From Actinacidiphila glaucinigra (lineage in GTDB: Bacteria; Actinomycetota; Actinomycetes; Streptomycetales; Streptomycetaceae), in the NCBI RefSeq assembly GCF_900188405.1, contig NZ_FZOF01000005.1, forward strand, positions 310,001 to 374,000: a stretch of DNA of 64,000 bases. The letters are read 5' to 3'. How positions within the stretch are numbered: the stretch's first letter is position 1; each line of letters opens with the position of its first letter. A program made the position numbers and the translations under genes. Below the pieces are notes generated by a model, which made no database searches, was not told the DNA's origin, and was given only the letters and a program-made list of their open reading frames with translations. Shown here piece by piece: positions 17,311 to 25,642 of this stretch.

Positions 17311-17409
17311 GCTATAACGTCAAACGCTGGACATCCTCGGGTGGCGGCTTACCATGGCCAGTGGAGGATCACCGCCTCCGCCCGCAGCCGCCGCACAAAG
17401 GGGACTTCG

Positions 17410-17880
17410 ATGACCGCCACCGATCCGGCACTGACCGCCCTCGCCCAGGGGTGGCACGCCCTGTCCCTGCTGCACGGCCGGATCGAGGGGCGGATCGAGA
17501 AGCAGCTGCAGACCCACCACGACCTGAGCGTGCGCGAGTACGCGCTGCTCGACGTCCTCAGCCGCCAGCACGACGGCGAGGGAGGCCACCTGCAGATGCG
17601 CCAGGTCGCCGACGCCGTGGTACTCAGCCAGTCGGCGACGACCCGCCTGGTCACCCGACTGGAGGACCGCGGCCTGCTGGCCCGCTACCTCTGCCCCACC
17701 GACCGGCGCGGCATCTACACGAACGTGACCGAGGAGGGCCTGAAGCTGCTGGAGGAGGCCCGCCCGACGAACAACACGGCGCTGCGCGCGGCGATGGACG
17801 AGGCGGCCCTCGTCCCGGAGCTCGCACCGCTGGTCAAGGCGGTGGAGGATCTGCAGGGCGCCAAGGTGCCCGCCTCCTGA
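17410..17880 (+). CDS. MarR-family transcriptional regulator
   Basis: The 156-residue protein is a full-length MarR repressor: dimer helix LHGRIEGRIEKQLQTHHDLSVREYALLDVL, recognition region QVADAVVLSQSATTRLVTRLEDRGLLARYLCPTDRRGIY with the wing DRRG, and a C-terminal dimer helix. AAAGGGG provides the ribosome site. A single cysteine (LCPTD) is near the wing, where redox-sensing MarR proteins often have one. It is divergent from the MFS pump and precedes an aldo-keto reductase on the same strand. I infer it to be the regulator of the four motif copies listed here. Confidence 0.92.
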   Translation: MTATDPALTALAQGWHALSLLHGRIEGRIEKQLQTHHDLSVREYALLDVLSRQHDGEGGHLQMRQVADAVVLSQSATTRLVTRLEDRGLLARYLCPTDRRGIYTNVTEEGLKLLEEARPTNNTALRAAMDEAALVPELAPLVKAVEDLQGAKVPAS

Positions 17881-17909
17881 CCCAGCCAATGGGCGTACGA
17901 AGTTATTCG

Positions 17910-17940
17910 GCGTTTGCAATTAACAGCGTACGCAATTAAC
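17910..17940 (+). promoter_or_regulatory. Tandem GCGTNYGCAATTA motifs, copies 2 and 3 (upstream of aldo-keto reductase)
   Basis: GCGTTTGCAATTAAC lies at 17910-17924 and GCGTACGCAATTAAC at 17926-17940, a direct repeat with a 16-bp step. They lie 110-140 bases before the aldo-keto reductase start in an unusually AT-rich patch. They match the motif in the MFS/MarR gap. Confidence 0.65.
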
Positions 17941-18050
17941 CTGGTCGTGGAGCACGGGAAGGGCGCGTCCCCCGCCCCCTCCCGGGACGTTCACCCGTCC
18001 GCACTCGCACCGGCGCCCGCCGCCGGCCGCGACGCGAAAGGATCAGCACC

Positions 18051-18878
18051 ATGACCACCCCCACCCCGTACATCACCCTGAACAACGGCGTCGCCATGCC
18101 GCAGCTCGGCTTCGGCGTCTTCCAGGTGCCCGACGCCGACACCGCCGCCGCCGTCACCTCCGCCCTGGAGAGCGGCTACCGCAGCATCGACACCGCGGCG
18201 ATCTACGGCAACGAGGCCGGCGTCGGCCAGGCCCTCTCCGCCTCCGGCGTCGCCCGCGACGAACTGTTCGTCACCACCAAGCTGTGGAACGGCGACCAGG
18301 GCTACGACAGCACTCTCGCCGCCTTCGACGCCTCCCTCGCCAAGCTCGGTCTCGACCACGTGGACCTCTACCTGATCCACTGGCCGGCCCCGGCCCGCGA
18401 CACGTACCTGGACACCTGGCGGGCCTTCGAGAAGATCCACGCCGAGGGCCGGGCCCGCGCCATCGGCGTGTCCAACTTCCAGCCCGCGCACCTGCAGCGC
18501 CTCATCGACAGCAGCGACGTCGTCCCCGCCGTCAACCAGGTGGAGCTGCACCCCCAGCTCCAGCAGGCCGAGTTGCGCGCCTTCCACGCCCGGCACGGCA
18601 TCGCCACGGAGGCGTGGAGCCCGCTCGCCCAGGGCGCCGTGCTGAGGGACCCGGTCGTCACCGGCATCGCCGACCGCCTGGGCAGGACCCCGGCGCAGGT
18701 GATCCTGCGCTGGCACCTGCAGCTCGGCAACGTGGTCATCCCCAAGTCGGTGACCCCCGAGCGGATCCGCCAGAACATCGACGTCTTCGACTTCGCGCTC
18801 TCCGACGCCGACATCGCGGCGATCACCGCCCTCGACAGCGGTACCCGCATCGGCCCGGACCCCGACACCTTCAACTGA
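18051..18878 (+). CDS. Aldo-keto reductase (2,5-diketogluconate-reductase type)
   Basis: The 275-residue enzyme is an AKR5-like reductase of carbonyls using NADPH. The tetrad is visible: Asp and Tyr in SIDTAAIYGNE, Lys in VTTKLWN and His in LIHWP. The cofactor loop IPKSVTPERIRQN is near the C-terminus. The start ATG follows GAAAGGATC. Tandem copies of the MarR-type motif lie upstream, so it is probably induced with the MFS pump. Such enzymes detoxify aldehydes or reduce sugars. Confidence 0.92.
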   Translation: MTTPTPYITLNNGVAMPQLGFGVFQVPDADTAAAVTSALESGYRSIDTAAIYGNEAGVGQALSASGVARDELFVTTKLWNGDQGYDSTLAAFDASLAKLGLDHVDLYLIHWPAPARDTYLDTWRAFEKIHAEGRARAIGVSNFQPAHLQRLIDSSDVVPAVNQVELHPQLQQAELRAFHARHGIATEAWSPLAQGAVLRDPVVTGIADRLGRTPAQVILRWHLQLGNVVIPKSVTPERIRQNIDVFDFALSDADIAAITALDSGTRIGPDPDTFN

Positions 18879-18893
18879 CCGCCGGGGGCCGCC

Positions 18894-18939
18894 CCGTCCG
18901 CCGGACCGCCGGTCCGCACCCCCGCGAACCGGCGGACGG
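18894..18939. terminator. Hairpin between convergent genes
   Basis: CCGTCCGCCGG (18894-18904) pairs perfectly with CCGGCGGACGG (18929-18939), with a loop of 24 bases that has its own repeats. It lies between the aldo-keto reductase and the convergent hydrolase. Confidence 0.7.
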
Positions 18940-18966
18940 CCCTCAAGCACACATGGCGCACACGGG

Positions 18967-19830
18967 TCAGGAAGCGGTGCGCTCCTCGATGCGCCGCAGC
19001 GCCTGCTTGAGGTACCCGGCGAAACGCGGGTAGTTCTCGCTCATCGGGAAGTGCCCGATCTCCTTCATCTCGATGAACTCGGCCCCACGGATCTGCTCGG
19101 CGGTACGGGCTCCGTCCGCGGGGGTGGTCAGGTAGTCGTACTCGCCGGTGAGCATGACGACCGGGCAGCGCTCCCCGTCGATCTCCCCCAGCCTGCCGCG
19201 CAGGTCGTGGTCGACGGAGTAGAAGTACAGGTCGCCCTTGAACGCCTCCGAGCCCTGGCTGTAGTAGAACCAGGTCGCCCAGCGGTCCGCGTCGGGCGAC
19301 TGCGGGGCCATCAGGTCCCACACCCCACTGGCGCAGACCTGCGCCGCGTTGGCGTGCGGATGCTGCCACCAGTCGAGGTAGAAGCCCGGGGAGTAGTCCG
19401 CCCCCTCCACGGGGATCACCGCCTTGAAGCGGTCCGGGTGCCGCAGCGCCAGCTGCAGGGCCACGTTCCCGCCGAAGGAGGAGCCCATGAAGATCGGGTC
19501 CTCCAGGCCGAGCGCGTCGCAGAACGCGGTGATGAAGGCGACGTAGTGGTCGGCGGTGAGCTTGTACTCCTCCTTCCACCACTCCTTGTTCAGCGGCGGG
19601 TCCGACTTCCCGTGGCGCGCGAGGTCGTAGGCGATGACGCGGTGGTTCGCGGTGATCTCCTCGTCCTCCAGGAGGCCGCGCCACTGGTGGTTGTGGCAGC
19701 CCGCCGTGTGCTGGCACACCAGCGGCTGCCCCTGGCCGTTCTCCAGGTAGAAGACCTTGTACTGGACGTCCTCCACGTCGATCGTGACGTAGTGGCCGGT
19801 CACCGGGGAGATGCGGGAGGCGGTGCCCAT
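18967..19830 (-). CDS. Alpha/beta-hydrolase
   Basis: The 287-residue protein has the hydrolase fold with oxyanion region CQHTAGCHNHQWRGLL, nucleophile elbow GSSFGGN, acid segment LTGEYDYLT and catalytic His in EIGHFPMSEN. No signal peptide is visible. The gene lies 39 bases before the SCP2-like gene on the same strand, so both form a transcription unit. Hydrolases of this sub-type are found next to SCP2-like and monooxygenase genes in actinobacteria; the substrate is unknown. Confidence 0.88.
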   Translation of the reverse strand: MGTASRISPVTGHYVTIDVEDVQYKVFYLENGQGQPLVCQHTAGCHNHQWRGLLEDEEITANHRVIAYDLARHGKSDPPLNKEWWKEEYKLTADHYVAFITAFCDALGLEDPIFMGSSFGGNVALQLALRHPDRFKAVIPVEGADYSPGFYLDWWQHPHANAAQVCASGVWDLMAPQSPDADRWATWFYYSQGSEAFKGDLYFYSVDHDLRGRLGEIDGERCPVVMLTGEYDYLTTPADGARTAEQIRGAEFIEMKEIGHFPMSENYPRFAGYLKQALRRIEERTAS

Positions 19831-19869
19831 GAAGGGGTCCTTTCGGCGGTACGTGGGCGGAGCGGCGGT

Positions 19870-20262
19870 TCAGCCCAGCGGGCCGGTGAGGCGGAGCAGT
19901 TCCAGCTGACGGGTGAGGCAGCGCAGGTTCTGCATGAGCACCAGCAGGTCTCCCTCCAGCCGCATGTCCCGCTGGAAGCTCGCCGCCCAGATGCCGTGGT
20001 ACATCGGCTTCGGCACCGGCGTGCAGAACTCCCGCCAGGTCTCGGCACCGGCCCTGATGGCGAAGTCGTAGGCCGTGAGCGGTTCGGGGTCGACGACGAG
20101 GTCCTCCACCCTGCCGCGGTGCATGCGTACCAGGAAGGCGTGCCGTTCCATGTCCAGCAGGTAGGTGCAGCTGAAGTACGCCCCGTGCGCCCTCAGCTCC
20201 GCGTCGCCGTCACTGAGCCTGCGGAACTCCTCCGCGGGCCCCTGCGTCGTTGCCGTCGTCAT
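19870..20262 (-). CDS. SCP2-like small protein, uncharacterised
   Basis: The 130-residue protein has the pattern of actinobacterial SCP2-like lipid-binding proteins: FSCTYLLDMERHAFLVRMHRGRV, then AYDFAIRAGAETWREF, then a C-terminal helix GDLLVLMQNLRCLTRQLELLR. I chose ATG at 20262, since an upstream extension is low-complexity. It is first in the unit with the hydrolase. It may present a hydrophobic substrate to the hydrolase; that is inference from the pairing. Confidence 0.68.
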   Translation of the reverse strand: MTTATTQGPAEEFRRLSDGDAELRAHGAYFSCTYLLDMERHAFLVRMHRGRVEDLVVDPEPLTAYDFAIRAGAETWREFCTPVPKPMYHGIWAASFQRDMRLEGDLLVLMQNLRCLTRQLELLRLTGPLG

Positions 20263-20454
20263 GTCCACTCCTCGCTGACGCCGATCTTCGCTCACAGCTA
20301 ATACACCGTCAGGTGCGCGCCGGGCGCGGGCACGCCGGTACGTCCCCCGCACGGCGCGTCCGGCGAGCACCGCGGCCCCGCCCGGGAAGGCTGGGAGGTG
20401 GACGGCCGCGCCGCGACCGTCCACCGGAGACCGGGACAGCCGAAGGAGCGGTAC

Positions 20455-21249
20455 ATGCGCATCGATCTCACCGGACGGACCGCCTTGGTGACGGGGTCGA
20501 CGCAGGGCATCGGGGCGGCGATCGCCGCGGGCCTCGCGGGGGCCGGCGCCCGGGTCGCGGTCAACGGCCGCGATCCGGGGAGGGCGGACGAGGCCGTCGC
20601 ACGACTGCGCGGCGAGGTCCCGCAGGGCGACTTCCTCGCCGTCGGCGCCGACGTCGCCTCACCGGAGGGCGCCGTACACGTGTACGAGCAGGTGCCGGAC
20701 GTGGACGTGCTCGTCAACAACCTCGGCGTCTACGGCGCCAGGGACGCCCTCGACATCGACGACGACGAGTGGCGCCGCTACTTCGAGGTCAACGTGCTCG
20801 CCGCGGCCCGCCTCACACGCGTCTACCTGCCCCGGATGCTCGAGCGGGACTGGGGCCGCGTCCTGTACATCGCCAGCGACTCGGCGGTCGTGACGCCGGC
20901 CGAGATGATCCATTACGGCATGTCCAAGACCGCGCTGCTCGCCCTCGGCCGCGGTTTCGCCAAGCGGGCCGCGGGCAGCGGGGTCACCGTCAACTCGGTG
21001 ATCGCCGGCCCCACCCGCACGGCGGGCGTCGAGGACTTCGTCCACCAACTGGTGGACCCCGGCCTCCCATGGGACGAGGCGCAGCGGGTCTTCATGCGCG
21101 AGCACCGCCCGCAGTCCCTGCTGCAACGCCTGATCGAGCCGGAGGAGATCGCCAACATGGTGGTCTACCTGAGCTCCGACCTGGCCTCGGCCACCACCGG
21201 CGGCGCCCTGCGGGTCGACGGCGGTTACGTCGACGCCATCCTCCCCTGA
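20455..21249 (+). CDS. SDR-family oxidoreductase
   Basis: The 264-residue SDR has TGSTQGIG at residues 14-21, NNLG near 86 and the active site YGMSKTALLALGRGFAKR. The C-terminus (GGALRVDGGYVDAI) is that of the FabG/3-oxoacyl-type subgroup. It starts at ATG 20455 after GAAGGAG. It is divergent from the SCP2-like gene and convergent with the ABM monooxygenase; these four genes form a compact block that may act on one substrate. Confidence 0.92.
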   Translation: MRIDLTGRTALVTGSTQGIGAAIAAGLAGAGARVAVNGRDPGRADEAVARLRGEVPQGDFLAVGADVASPEGAVHVYEQVPDVDVLVNNLGVYGARDALDIDDDEWRRYFEVNVLAAARLTRVYLPRMLERDWGRVLYIASDSAVVTPAEMIHYGMSKTALLALGRGFAKRAAGSGVTVNSVIAGPTRTAGVEDFVHQLVDPGLPWDEAQRVFMREHRPQSLLQRLIEPEEIANMVVYLSSDLASATTGGALRVDGGYVDAILP

Positions 21250-21262
21250 GGCTCCGCGGCGC

Positions 21263-21601
21263 TCAGGAGACCGTCGTCACGACCGCCTGGCGGTCCAGCA
21301 GCAGCGGGACGATCCGCTCCAGCGCGAGGCTCCGGAAGTGGACGCTGCCGCGGTGCGCGTCAAGGGCGTCCCGGTCGGTGTAGCGCTCGACCAGCACGAT
21401 GTCGCCCCGGCCGGGCCCGTCGGGATGGAAGGCCTGGTAACCCAGGCATCCCGGCTCCGCCCGGGAGGCCCCCACGAGCTCGGCGAGCGCGGCACGGACC
21501 TCCTCGTGGCTGCCGGGTGCGGGGGTCCAGCGGGCGATCACGATGATCTGGCCGGGTCGCGCGCCGGCCAGCGCCCAGCCGTTCTCGGGGTTGTCGTCCA
21601 T
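21263..21601 (-). CDS. Antibiotic biosynthesis monooxygenase (ABM) domain protein
   Basis: The 112-residue protein is a single dimeric alpha+beta barrel: IIVIARWTPAPGSHEEVRAALAELVGASRAEPGCLGYQAFHPDG, then DIVLVERYTDRDALDAHRGSVHF. Such cofactor-free enzymes oxidise quinols or act as YgiN-like quinone-cycle enzymes. ATG 21601 follows GAGGTGAGGGAAG on the minus strand; a GTG four codons earlier is an alternative. It faces the SDR at 20455-21249, with 13 bases between the stops. Confidence 0.85.
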   Translation of the reverse strand: MDDNPENGWALAGARPGQIIVIARWTPAPGSHEEVRAALAELVGASRAEPGCLGYQAFHPDGPGRGDIVLVERYTDRDALDAHRGSVHFRSLALERIVPLLLDRQAVVTTVS

Positions 21602-21699
21602 GGCTTCCCTCACCTCACCGTCCGGGGCGCCGCGGGGCCGGCGGCCTGCCCACCGTCCTGGTGCCCGCCCGGGGAGGACAGCGCCCCTCTACCCCCATA

Positions 21700-21714
21700 G
21701 GATAATGATCATCT
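21700..21714. promoter_or_regulatory. Fur/Zur-like box upstream of the molybdoenzyme gene
   Basis: GGATAATGATCATCT agrees at 12 of 15 positions with the classical Fur-box core TGATAATNATTATCA, with a 7-1-7 inverted-repeat layout. It stands 33 bases before the ATG at 21748, in an AT-rich patch, so it would overlap a promoter. The regulator (Fur, Zur or another metal sensor) cannot be decided. Confidence 0.45.
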
Positions 21715-21747
21715 CTAAATGCCACATTTGCTCCGAAGGTGGTCGGA

Positions 21748-24090
21748 ATGAGCGTCCAGGGCGTGAACGAGCCGACGGCACCCGGCGACGGCCGGCCCGA
21801 GGTACCGCCGACCGGCGGCGAGGGTCCAGCCGACGACAAGCAGCCGTCCCAGCACGGCTACCACCACCCGGCCGCCGGATGGGGCGCCGCCAAGAGCGTC
21901 ACCCGGGTGCTGCTGAAGGAACGCGCGCTGGTCGACGGACCCCGGGCGATCTTCAAGATGAACCACGAGAACGGCGGCTTCGACTGTCCCGGATGCGCAT
22001 GGCCCGACGACACCAAGGGACTCAAGCTCGACATCTGCGAGAACGGCATCAAGCACGTGACCTGGGAGATGACGCCCAAGCGCGTGACGCGGGAGTTCTT
22101 CGCCGCCCACACCGTCACCGAGCTGTCGACCTGGACCGACTTCGCACTCGAGGACCAGGGCCGGCTCACCGAGCCCATGGTGTACGACCCCGGCACGGAC
22201 CACTACGTGCCCATCTCCTGGCAGGCCGCCTTCGATCTCGTCGGCCGTGAACTGCGTGCCCTGGACAGCCCCCACGAGGCCTCCTTCTACACCTCCGGCA
22301 GGCTCGGCAACGAGGCCACCTTCCTCTACCAGCTGATGGCCCGGGAGTTCGGCACGAACAACCTGCCGGACTGCTCCAACATGTGCCACGAGGCATCGGG
22401 CCGGGCGCTGCAGGCGGCCCTCGGCACCGGCAAGGGCACCGCCGACCTCAAGGACTGGGAGTCCGCCGAGGCCCTGTTCATCATGGGCGTCAACGCGGCC
22501 TCGAACGCACCGCGGATGCTGACCGCCCTCGCCGACGCCTACCGTCGCGGCGCCCAGATCGTGCACGTCAACCCGCTGATCGAGGCCGCGGCCACCCGGA
22601 CGATCGTGCCGCACGAGATCACGGACATGGCCCTGTTCAAGTCGACCCGGACCGGCACGCTCAATCTGCAGGTGCGCTCCGGCGGCGACATGGCGCTCAT
22701 GCGGGGCATCGCCAAGGCCGTGCTGGAGCAGTCGGCCGGTGACCCCAAGGCGCTGGACCGGGAGTTCATCGAGCGGTACACCCACGGGTTCGCGGAGTAC
22801 CGCGCCCTGTGCGAGGCCACGCCCTGGGAGGAACTGGAGCGCCAGTCCGGGCTGACCCGCTCCGACATCCTCAGGGCCGCGGCCGTCTACTCGCGCTCCG
22901 ACCGTACCCTGATCAGCTGGTGCCTCGGTGTCAGCCAGCACGAGCACGGCGTGGACACCGTCCGCGAGATCGTCAACGTCCTGCTGCTCCGCGGCAATCT
23001 GGGGCGCGAGGGCGCCGGCCCCTCCCCCGTACGCGGTCACAGCAACGTCCAGGGCAACCGCACGTGCGGCATCGACCACCGGCCGGCCGGGGCCTTCCTG
23101 GACCGGCTCGGCGCGGTCTGCGGCATCGACCCGCCGCGGGAGCACGGGATGGACACGGTGGGCACCATCGCCGCCATGCACGAGGGCAAGGTCAAGGTGT
23201 TCGTCGGGATGGGCGGCAACTTCGCGCTCGCGGCGCCCGACACCCCCTACACCGCCCGGGGACTCGCCAAGTGCGCCCTGACCGTGCAGGTGAGCACCAA
23301 GCTCAACCGCAGCCACCTCGTCCACGGCGAACAGGCCCTGATCCTGCCGTGTCTGGGCCGCACCGAGAAGGACGAGCAGCGGCGCGGTCTGCAGGCCACG
23401 TCCGTCGAGGACTCCATGAGCATGGTCCACCTGTCCGTCGGCATGAAGCGGCCCGCGTCGCCGCACCTGCTCTCCGAGCCGGCCATCATCGCGGGCATGG
23501 CCCGCGCCGCGCTGCCCGGCAGTTCGACGCCGTGGGAGCACTACGTCGAGGACTACGACCGGATCCGCGACACCATGGCCCAGGTCCTCGACGGGTTCGA
23601 GGACTTCAACCGCCGTGTCCGGCTCCCGCTGGGCTTCCGGATCCGGCAGCCCGCTCGTGAACTGGTCTTCTTCACCCCCTCCGGGCGTGCCGAGTTCTCC
23701 AGCGCGCCGCTGCCGGACGTGGTGCCCCCCGACGGGATGCTCGTGCTGCAGACCATGCGCTCCCACGACCAGTGGAACACCACGATCTACTCCGACGACG
23801 ACCGCTACCGCGGCGTGAAGAACCTGCGCACCCTCGTCCTGATGAACCCGGCCGACATGCGCGCCCGGGACATCGGGCCGGGCACCCTCGTCGACATCAC
23901 GGCGACGGCGAAGGACGGCAGCAGGCGGGCCCTCACCGGCTACCGCGCGCTGCCGTACGACATGCCCCGCGGCTGCGCGGCCGGCTACATGCCGGAGATG
24001 AACGTGCTCATCGCCGCGAACGACTACAGCAGCCAGAGCGACCAGCCGCTGATGAAGAACGTGAAGGTCGCCATCGGCCCCACCCGCTGA
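21748..24090 (+). CDS. FdhF/YdeP-family molybdopterin oxidoreductase
   Basis: The 780-residue protein is a formate-dehydrogenase-alpha-like molybdoenzyme of the YdeP type. It contains CPGC (Cys80, Cys83), the segments SFYTSGRLGNEATFLYQLMAREFGTNNLPDCSNMCHEASG, and ALFIMGVNAASNAPRML, and a C-terminal molybdopterin-guanine-dinucleotide binding domain (HDQWNTTIYSDDDRYRGVKN). YdeP proteins usually stand alone and are linked to acid resistance in E. coli; their substrate is unknown. ATG 21748 is favoured over the GTG nine bases earlier because of its spacing from GAAGGTGG. A Fur-like box lies upstream and a strong hairpin follows. Confidence 0.92.
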   Translation: MSVQGVNEPTAPGDGRPEVPPTGGEGPADDKQPSQHGYHHPAAGWGAAKSVTRVLLKERALVDGPRAIFKMNHENGGFDCPGCAWPDDTKGLKLDICENGIKHVTWEMTPKRVTREFFAAHTVTELSTWTDFALEDQGRLTEPMVYDPGTDHYVPISWQAAFDLVGRELRALDSPHEASFYTSGRLGNEATFLYQLMAREFGTNNLPDCSNMCHEASGRALQAALGTGKGTADLKDWESAEALFIMGVNAASNAPRMLTALADAYRRGAQIVHVNPLIEAAATRTIVPHEITDMALFKSTRTGTLNLQVRSGGDMALMRGIAKAVLEQSAGDPKALDREFIERYTHGFAEYRALCEATPWEELERQSGLTRSDILRAAAVYSRSDRTLISWCLGVSQHEHGVDTVREIVNVLLLRGNLGREGAGPSPVRGHSNVQGNRTCGIDHRPAGAFLDRLGAVCGIDPPREHGMDTVGTIAAMHEGKVKVFVGMGGNFALAAPDTPYTARGLAKCALTVQVSTKLNRSHLVHGEQALILPCLGRTEKDEQRRGLQATSVEDSMSMVHLSVGMKRPASPHLLSEPAIIAGMARAALPGSSTPWEHYVEDYDRIRDTMAQVLDGFEDFNRRVRLPLGFRIRQPARELVFFTPSGRAEFSSAPLPDVVPPDGMLVLQTMRSHDQWNTTIYSDDDRYRGVKNLRTLVLMNPADMRARDIGPGTLVDITATAKDGSRRALTGYRALPYDMPRGCAAGYMPEMNVLIAANDYSSQSDQPLMKNVKVAIGPTR

Positions 24091-24115
24091 GGCGCCTCAC
24101 GGCGGCACGACGCGG

Positions 24116-24154
24116 CGACGCTCCCCCACCACCGGTCGTGGCGGGGGAGCGTCG
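24116..24154. terminator. 17-bp hairpin between convergent genes
   Basis: The arms 24116-24132 and 24138-24154 pair at 16 of 17 positions around the loop CGGTC. The arms include CGCTCCCCC and GGGGGAGCG. It serves the molybdoenzyme gene and the convergent SRPBCC gene. Confidence 0.85.
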
Positions 24155-24162
24155 TCGCGGGT

Positions 24163-24582
24163 TCAGCCGGTGAGCGTGCCGTGGAGCGCTTCGAGGCCGT
24201 CGCGGTAGATGCCGTCGAACAGCTCGACCACCTCCGCCTCACCGGCCCCGTCCGGGACGAAGCGGCCGCTCCACACGACCTCGGCGACCTCCGGCTGCCC
24301 GGGCACGGCGTGGACCCGCAGGTCGGCGACGTACCCGGTCACGGGGAAGGGCGCTTCCAGGATGGCGTACGCGTAGTGGCGCTCGGCTTCGCTGAAGGCC
24401 ACCATGCGCTCGACGATCACATCGCCCTCGGGCGTGCGGAGCCTGCGCGCCCGCCCGCCCTCCAGGGGGCTGCTCTCGGGGATGAACGGGAGCCAGTCGG
24501 GCAGCGCGTGGAAGCCGCCGATCAGGTTCCAGACGCGTTCGGGCGATGCGGGTACGACACGGCTGACCGAGGTGGACGCCAT
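24163..24582 (-). CDS. SRPBCC-family protein
   Basis: The 139-residue protein follows the polyketide-cyclase/dehydratase pattern: VSRVVPASPERVWNLIGGFHALPDWLPFIPESSP, then IVERMVAFSEAERHYAYAILEAPFPVTGYVADLRV, and a C-terminal helix ending in GLEALHGTLTG. It binds a hydrophobic ligand in related proteins. It follows the aldo-keto reductase by 49 bases on the same strand, so the two may be co-transcribed from the promoter region that carries the MarR-type motif. Confidence 0.87.
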   Translation of the reverse strand: MASTSVSRVVPASPERVWNLIGGFHALPDWLPFIPESSPLEGGRARRLRTPEGDVIVERMVAFSEAERHYAYAILEAPFPVTGYVADLRVHAVPGQPEVAEVVWSGRFVPDGAGEAEVVELFDGIYRDGLEALHGTLTG

Positions 24583-24631
24583 GGTCTTCCTCCTTGGCTT
24601 GCGGGGGGACGGGGGCGGGTGCGGGTGCGGC

Positions 24632-25642
24632 TCAGGCGCCGTTCGGGAGCGGCGCGGCCGGGCTGACGAGCCCGGAGGCGCGCAGATCGGTCCAGAAGCC
24701 GGCCGGGACGTCCTCGTGGAGCGCCGCGATGTCCTCGGCGATCCGGCTCGGCTTGGTGGCGCCGGGGACGGCCGCGACGGCCACCGGGTGCGCGAGGGAG
24801 AACTGCAGGGCCGCGGCCTTGACGCTCACACCGTGGCGGGTCGTGAGCTCCTTGATGCGCCGTACGCGCTCGACGACCTCCGGGGGCGCGTCCTGGTACT
24901 CGAAGTGGGTGCCGCCGGCGAGGACCCCGGAGCTGTAGGGACCGCCGACGACCATGCCGACGCCCTGCTCCTGCGCCTTGGGCAGCAGCCGCTCCAGCGG
25001 GCGCGCGTGGTCCAGCAGGGTGTAGCGGCCCGCGAGAAGGAAGCCGTCGGGCTGCGGCTCGTCCAGGTCCAGCGTCAGCTCGATGGGCTCGACCCGGTTC
25101 ACGCCGAGGCCCCAGGCCTTGATGACGCCCTCGTCTCGGAGCCGGGACAGCACGCGGAAGGCGCCGGTGCGGGCCTCCTCGAACTTGTTCAGCCACAGGT
25201 CGCCGTGGAAGTCCTGGGCGATGTCGTGCACCCAGACGATGTCCAGGCGGTCGACGCCGAGGCGCTTCAGGCTGCCCTCGATGGACCGCTCCGTGGCGTC
25301 GGCGGTCCACTCGTGGAGCATCGCGTTCGGACGGCCGTGCTCAAACAGCCCGCCCTTCTCGCCGAGGTCGCGGGCGCCCGGCTCGGACTCGTCCAGGATG
25401 ACGCGGCCGACCTTGCTGGCCAGCACGAACGAGTCGCGGGGCTTCTGCGAGAGCAGCTCGCCGAGCCGGAGCTCCGCGAGGCCCGCGCCGTAGAAGGGGG
25501 CGGTGTCGTAGAAGCGGATGCCCTGGTCCCAGGCGGCCTCCAGGGTGGCGCTCACCTCCTCCTCGGGGATGGCGCGGAACATGTTGCCGAGAGGGGCGGT
25601 ACCGAAGCCGAGGCGGCCGGGGATGAGTTCCTTGAGCGACAT
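24632..25642 (-). CDS. Aldo-keto reductase (D-threo-aldose/fucose dehydrogenase type)
   Basis: The 336-residue protein has the AKR barrel: GFGTAPLGNMFRAIPEEE, catalytic Asp and Tyr in IRFYDTAPFYGAG, Lys in LASKVGR, and the WVHD segment in place of IHWP. This pattern matches L-fucose or D-threo-aldose 1-dehydrogenases. It is divergent from the old yellow enzyme gene, and the shared 347-base gap holds a copy of the GCGTNYGCAATTA motif. Its sugar or aldehyde substrate is not known. Confidence 0.88.
   Translation of the reverse strand: MSLKELIPGRLGFGTAPLGNMFRAIPEEEVSATLEAAWDQGIRFYDTAPFYGAGLAELRLGELLSQKPRDSFVLASKVGRVILDESEPGARDLGEKGGLFEHGRPNAMLHEWTADATERSIEGSLKRLGVDRLDIVWVHDIAQDFHGDLWLNKFEEARTGAFRVLSRLRDEGVIKAWGLGVNRVEPIELTLDLDEPQPDGFLLAGRYTLLDHARPLERLLPKAQEQGVGMVVGGPYSSGVLAGGTHFEYQDAPPEVVERVRRIKELTTRHGVSVKAAALQFSLAHPVAVAAVPGATKPSRIAEDIAALHEDVPAGFWTDLRASGLVSPAAPLPNGA

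Noticed and set aside
18967..21601. A secondary-metabolite biosynthetic cluster, suggested by the ABM monooxygenase, SDR and SRPBCC genes
   Set aside because: No polyketide synthase, peptide synthetase, terpene synthase or precursor peptide is present in the window; the enzymes stand alone with local regulators.
21715..23766. 683-codon frame on the minus strand opposite the molybdoenzyme gene
   Set aside because: It is antisense to a full-length, well-conserved gene; the composition is typical of a shadow frame.
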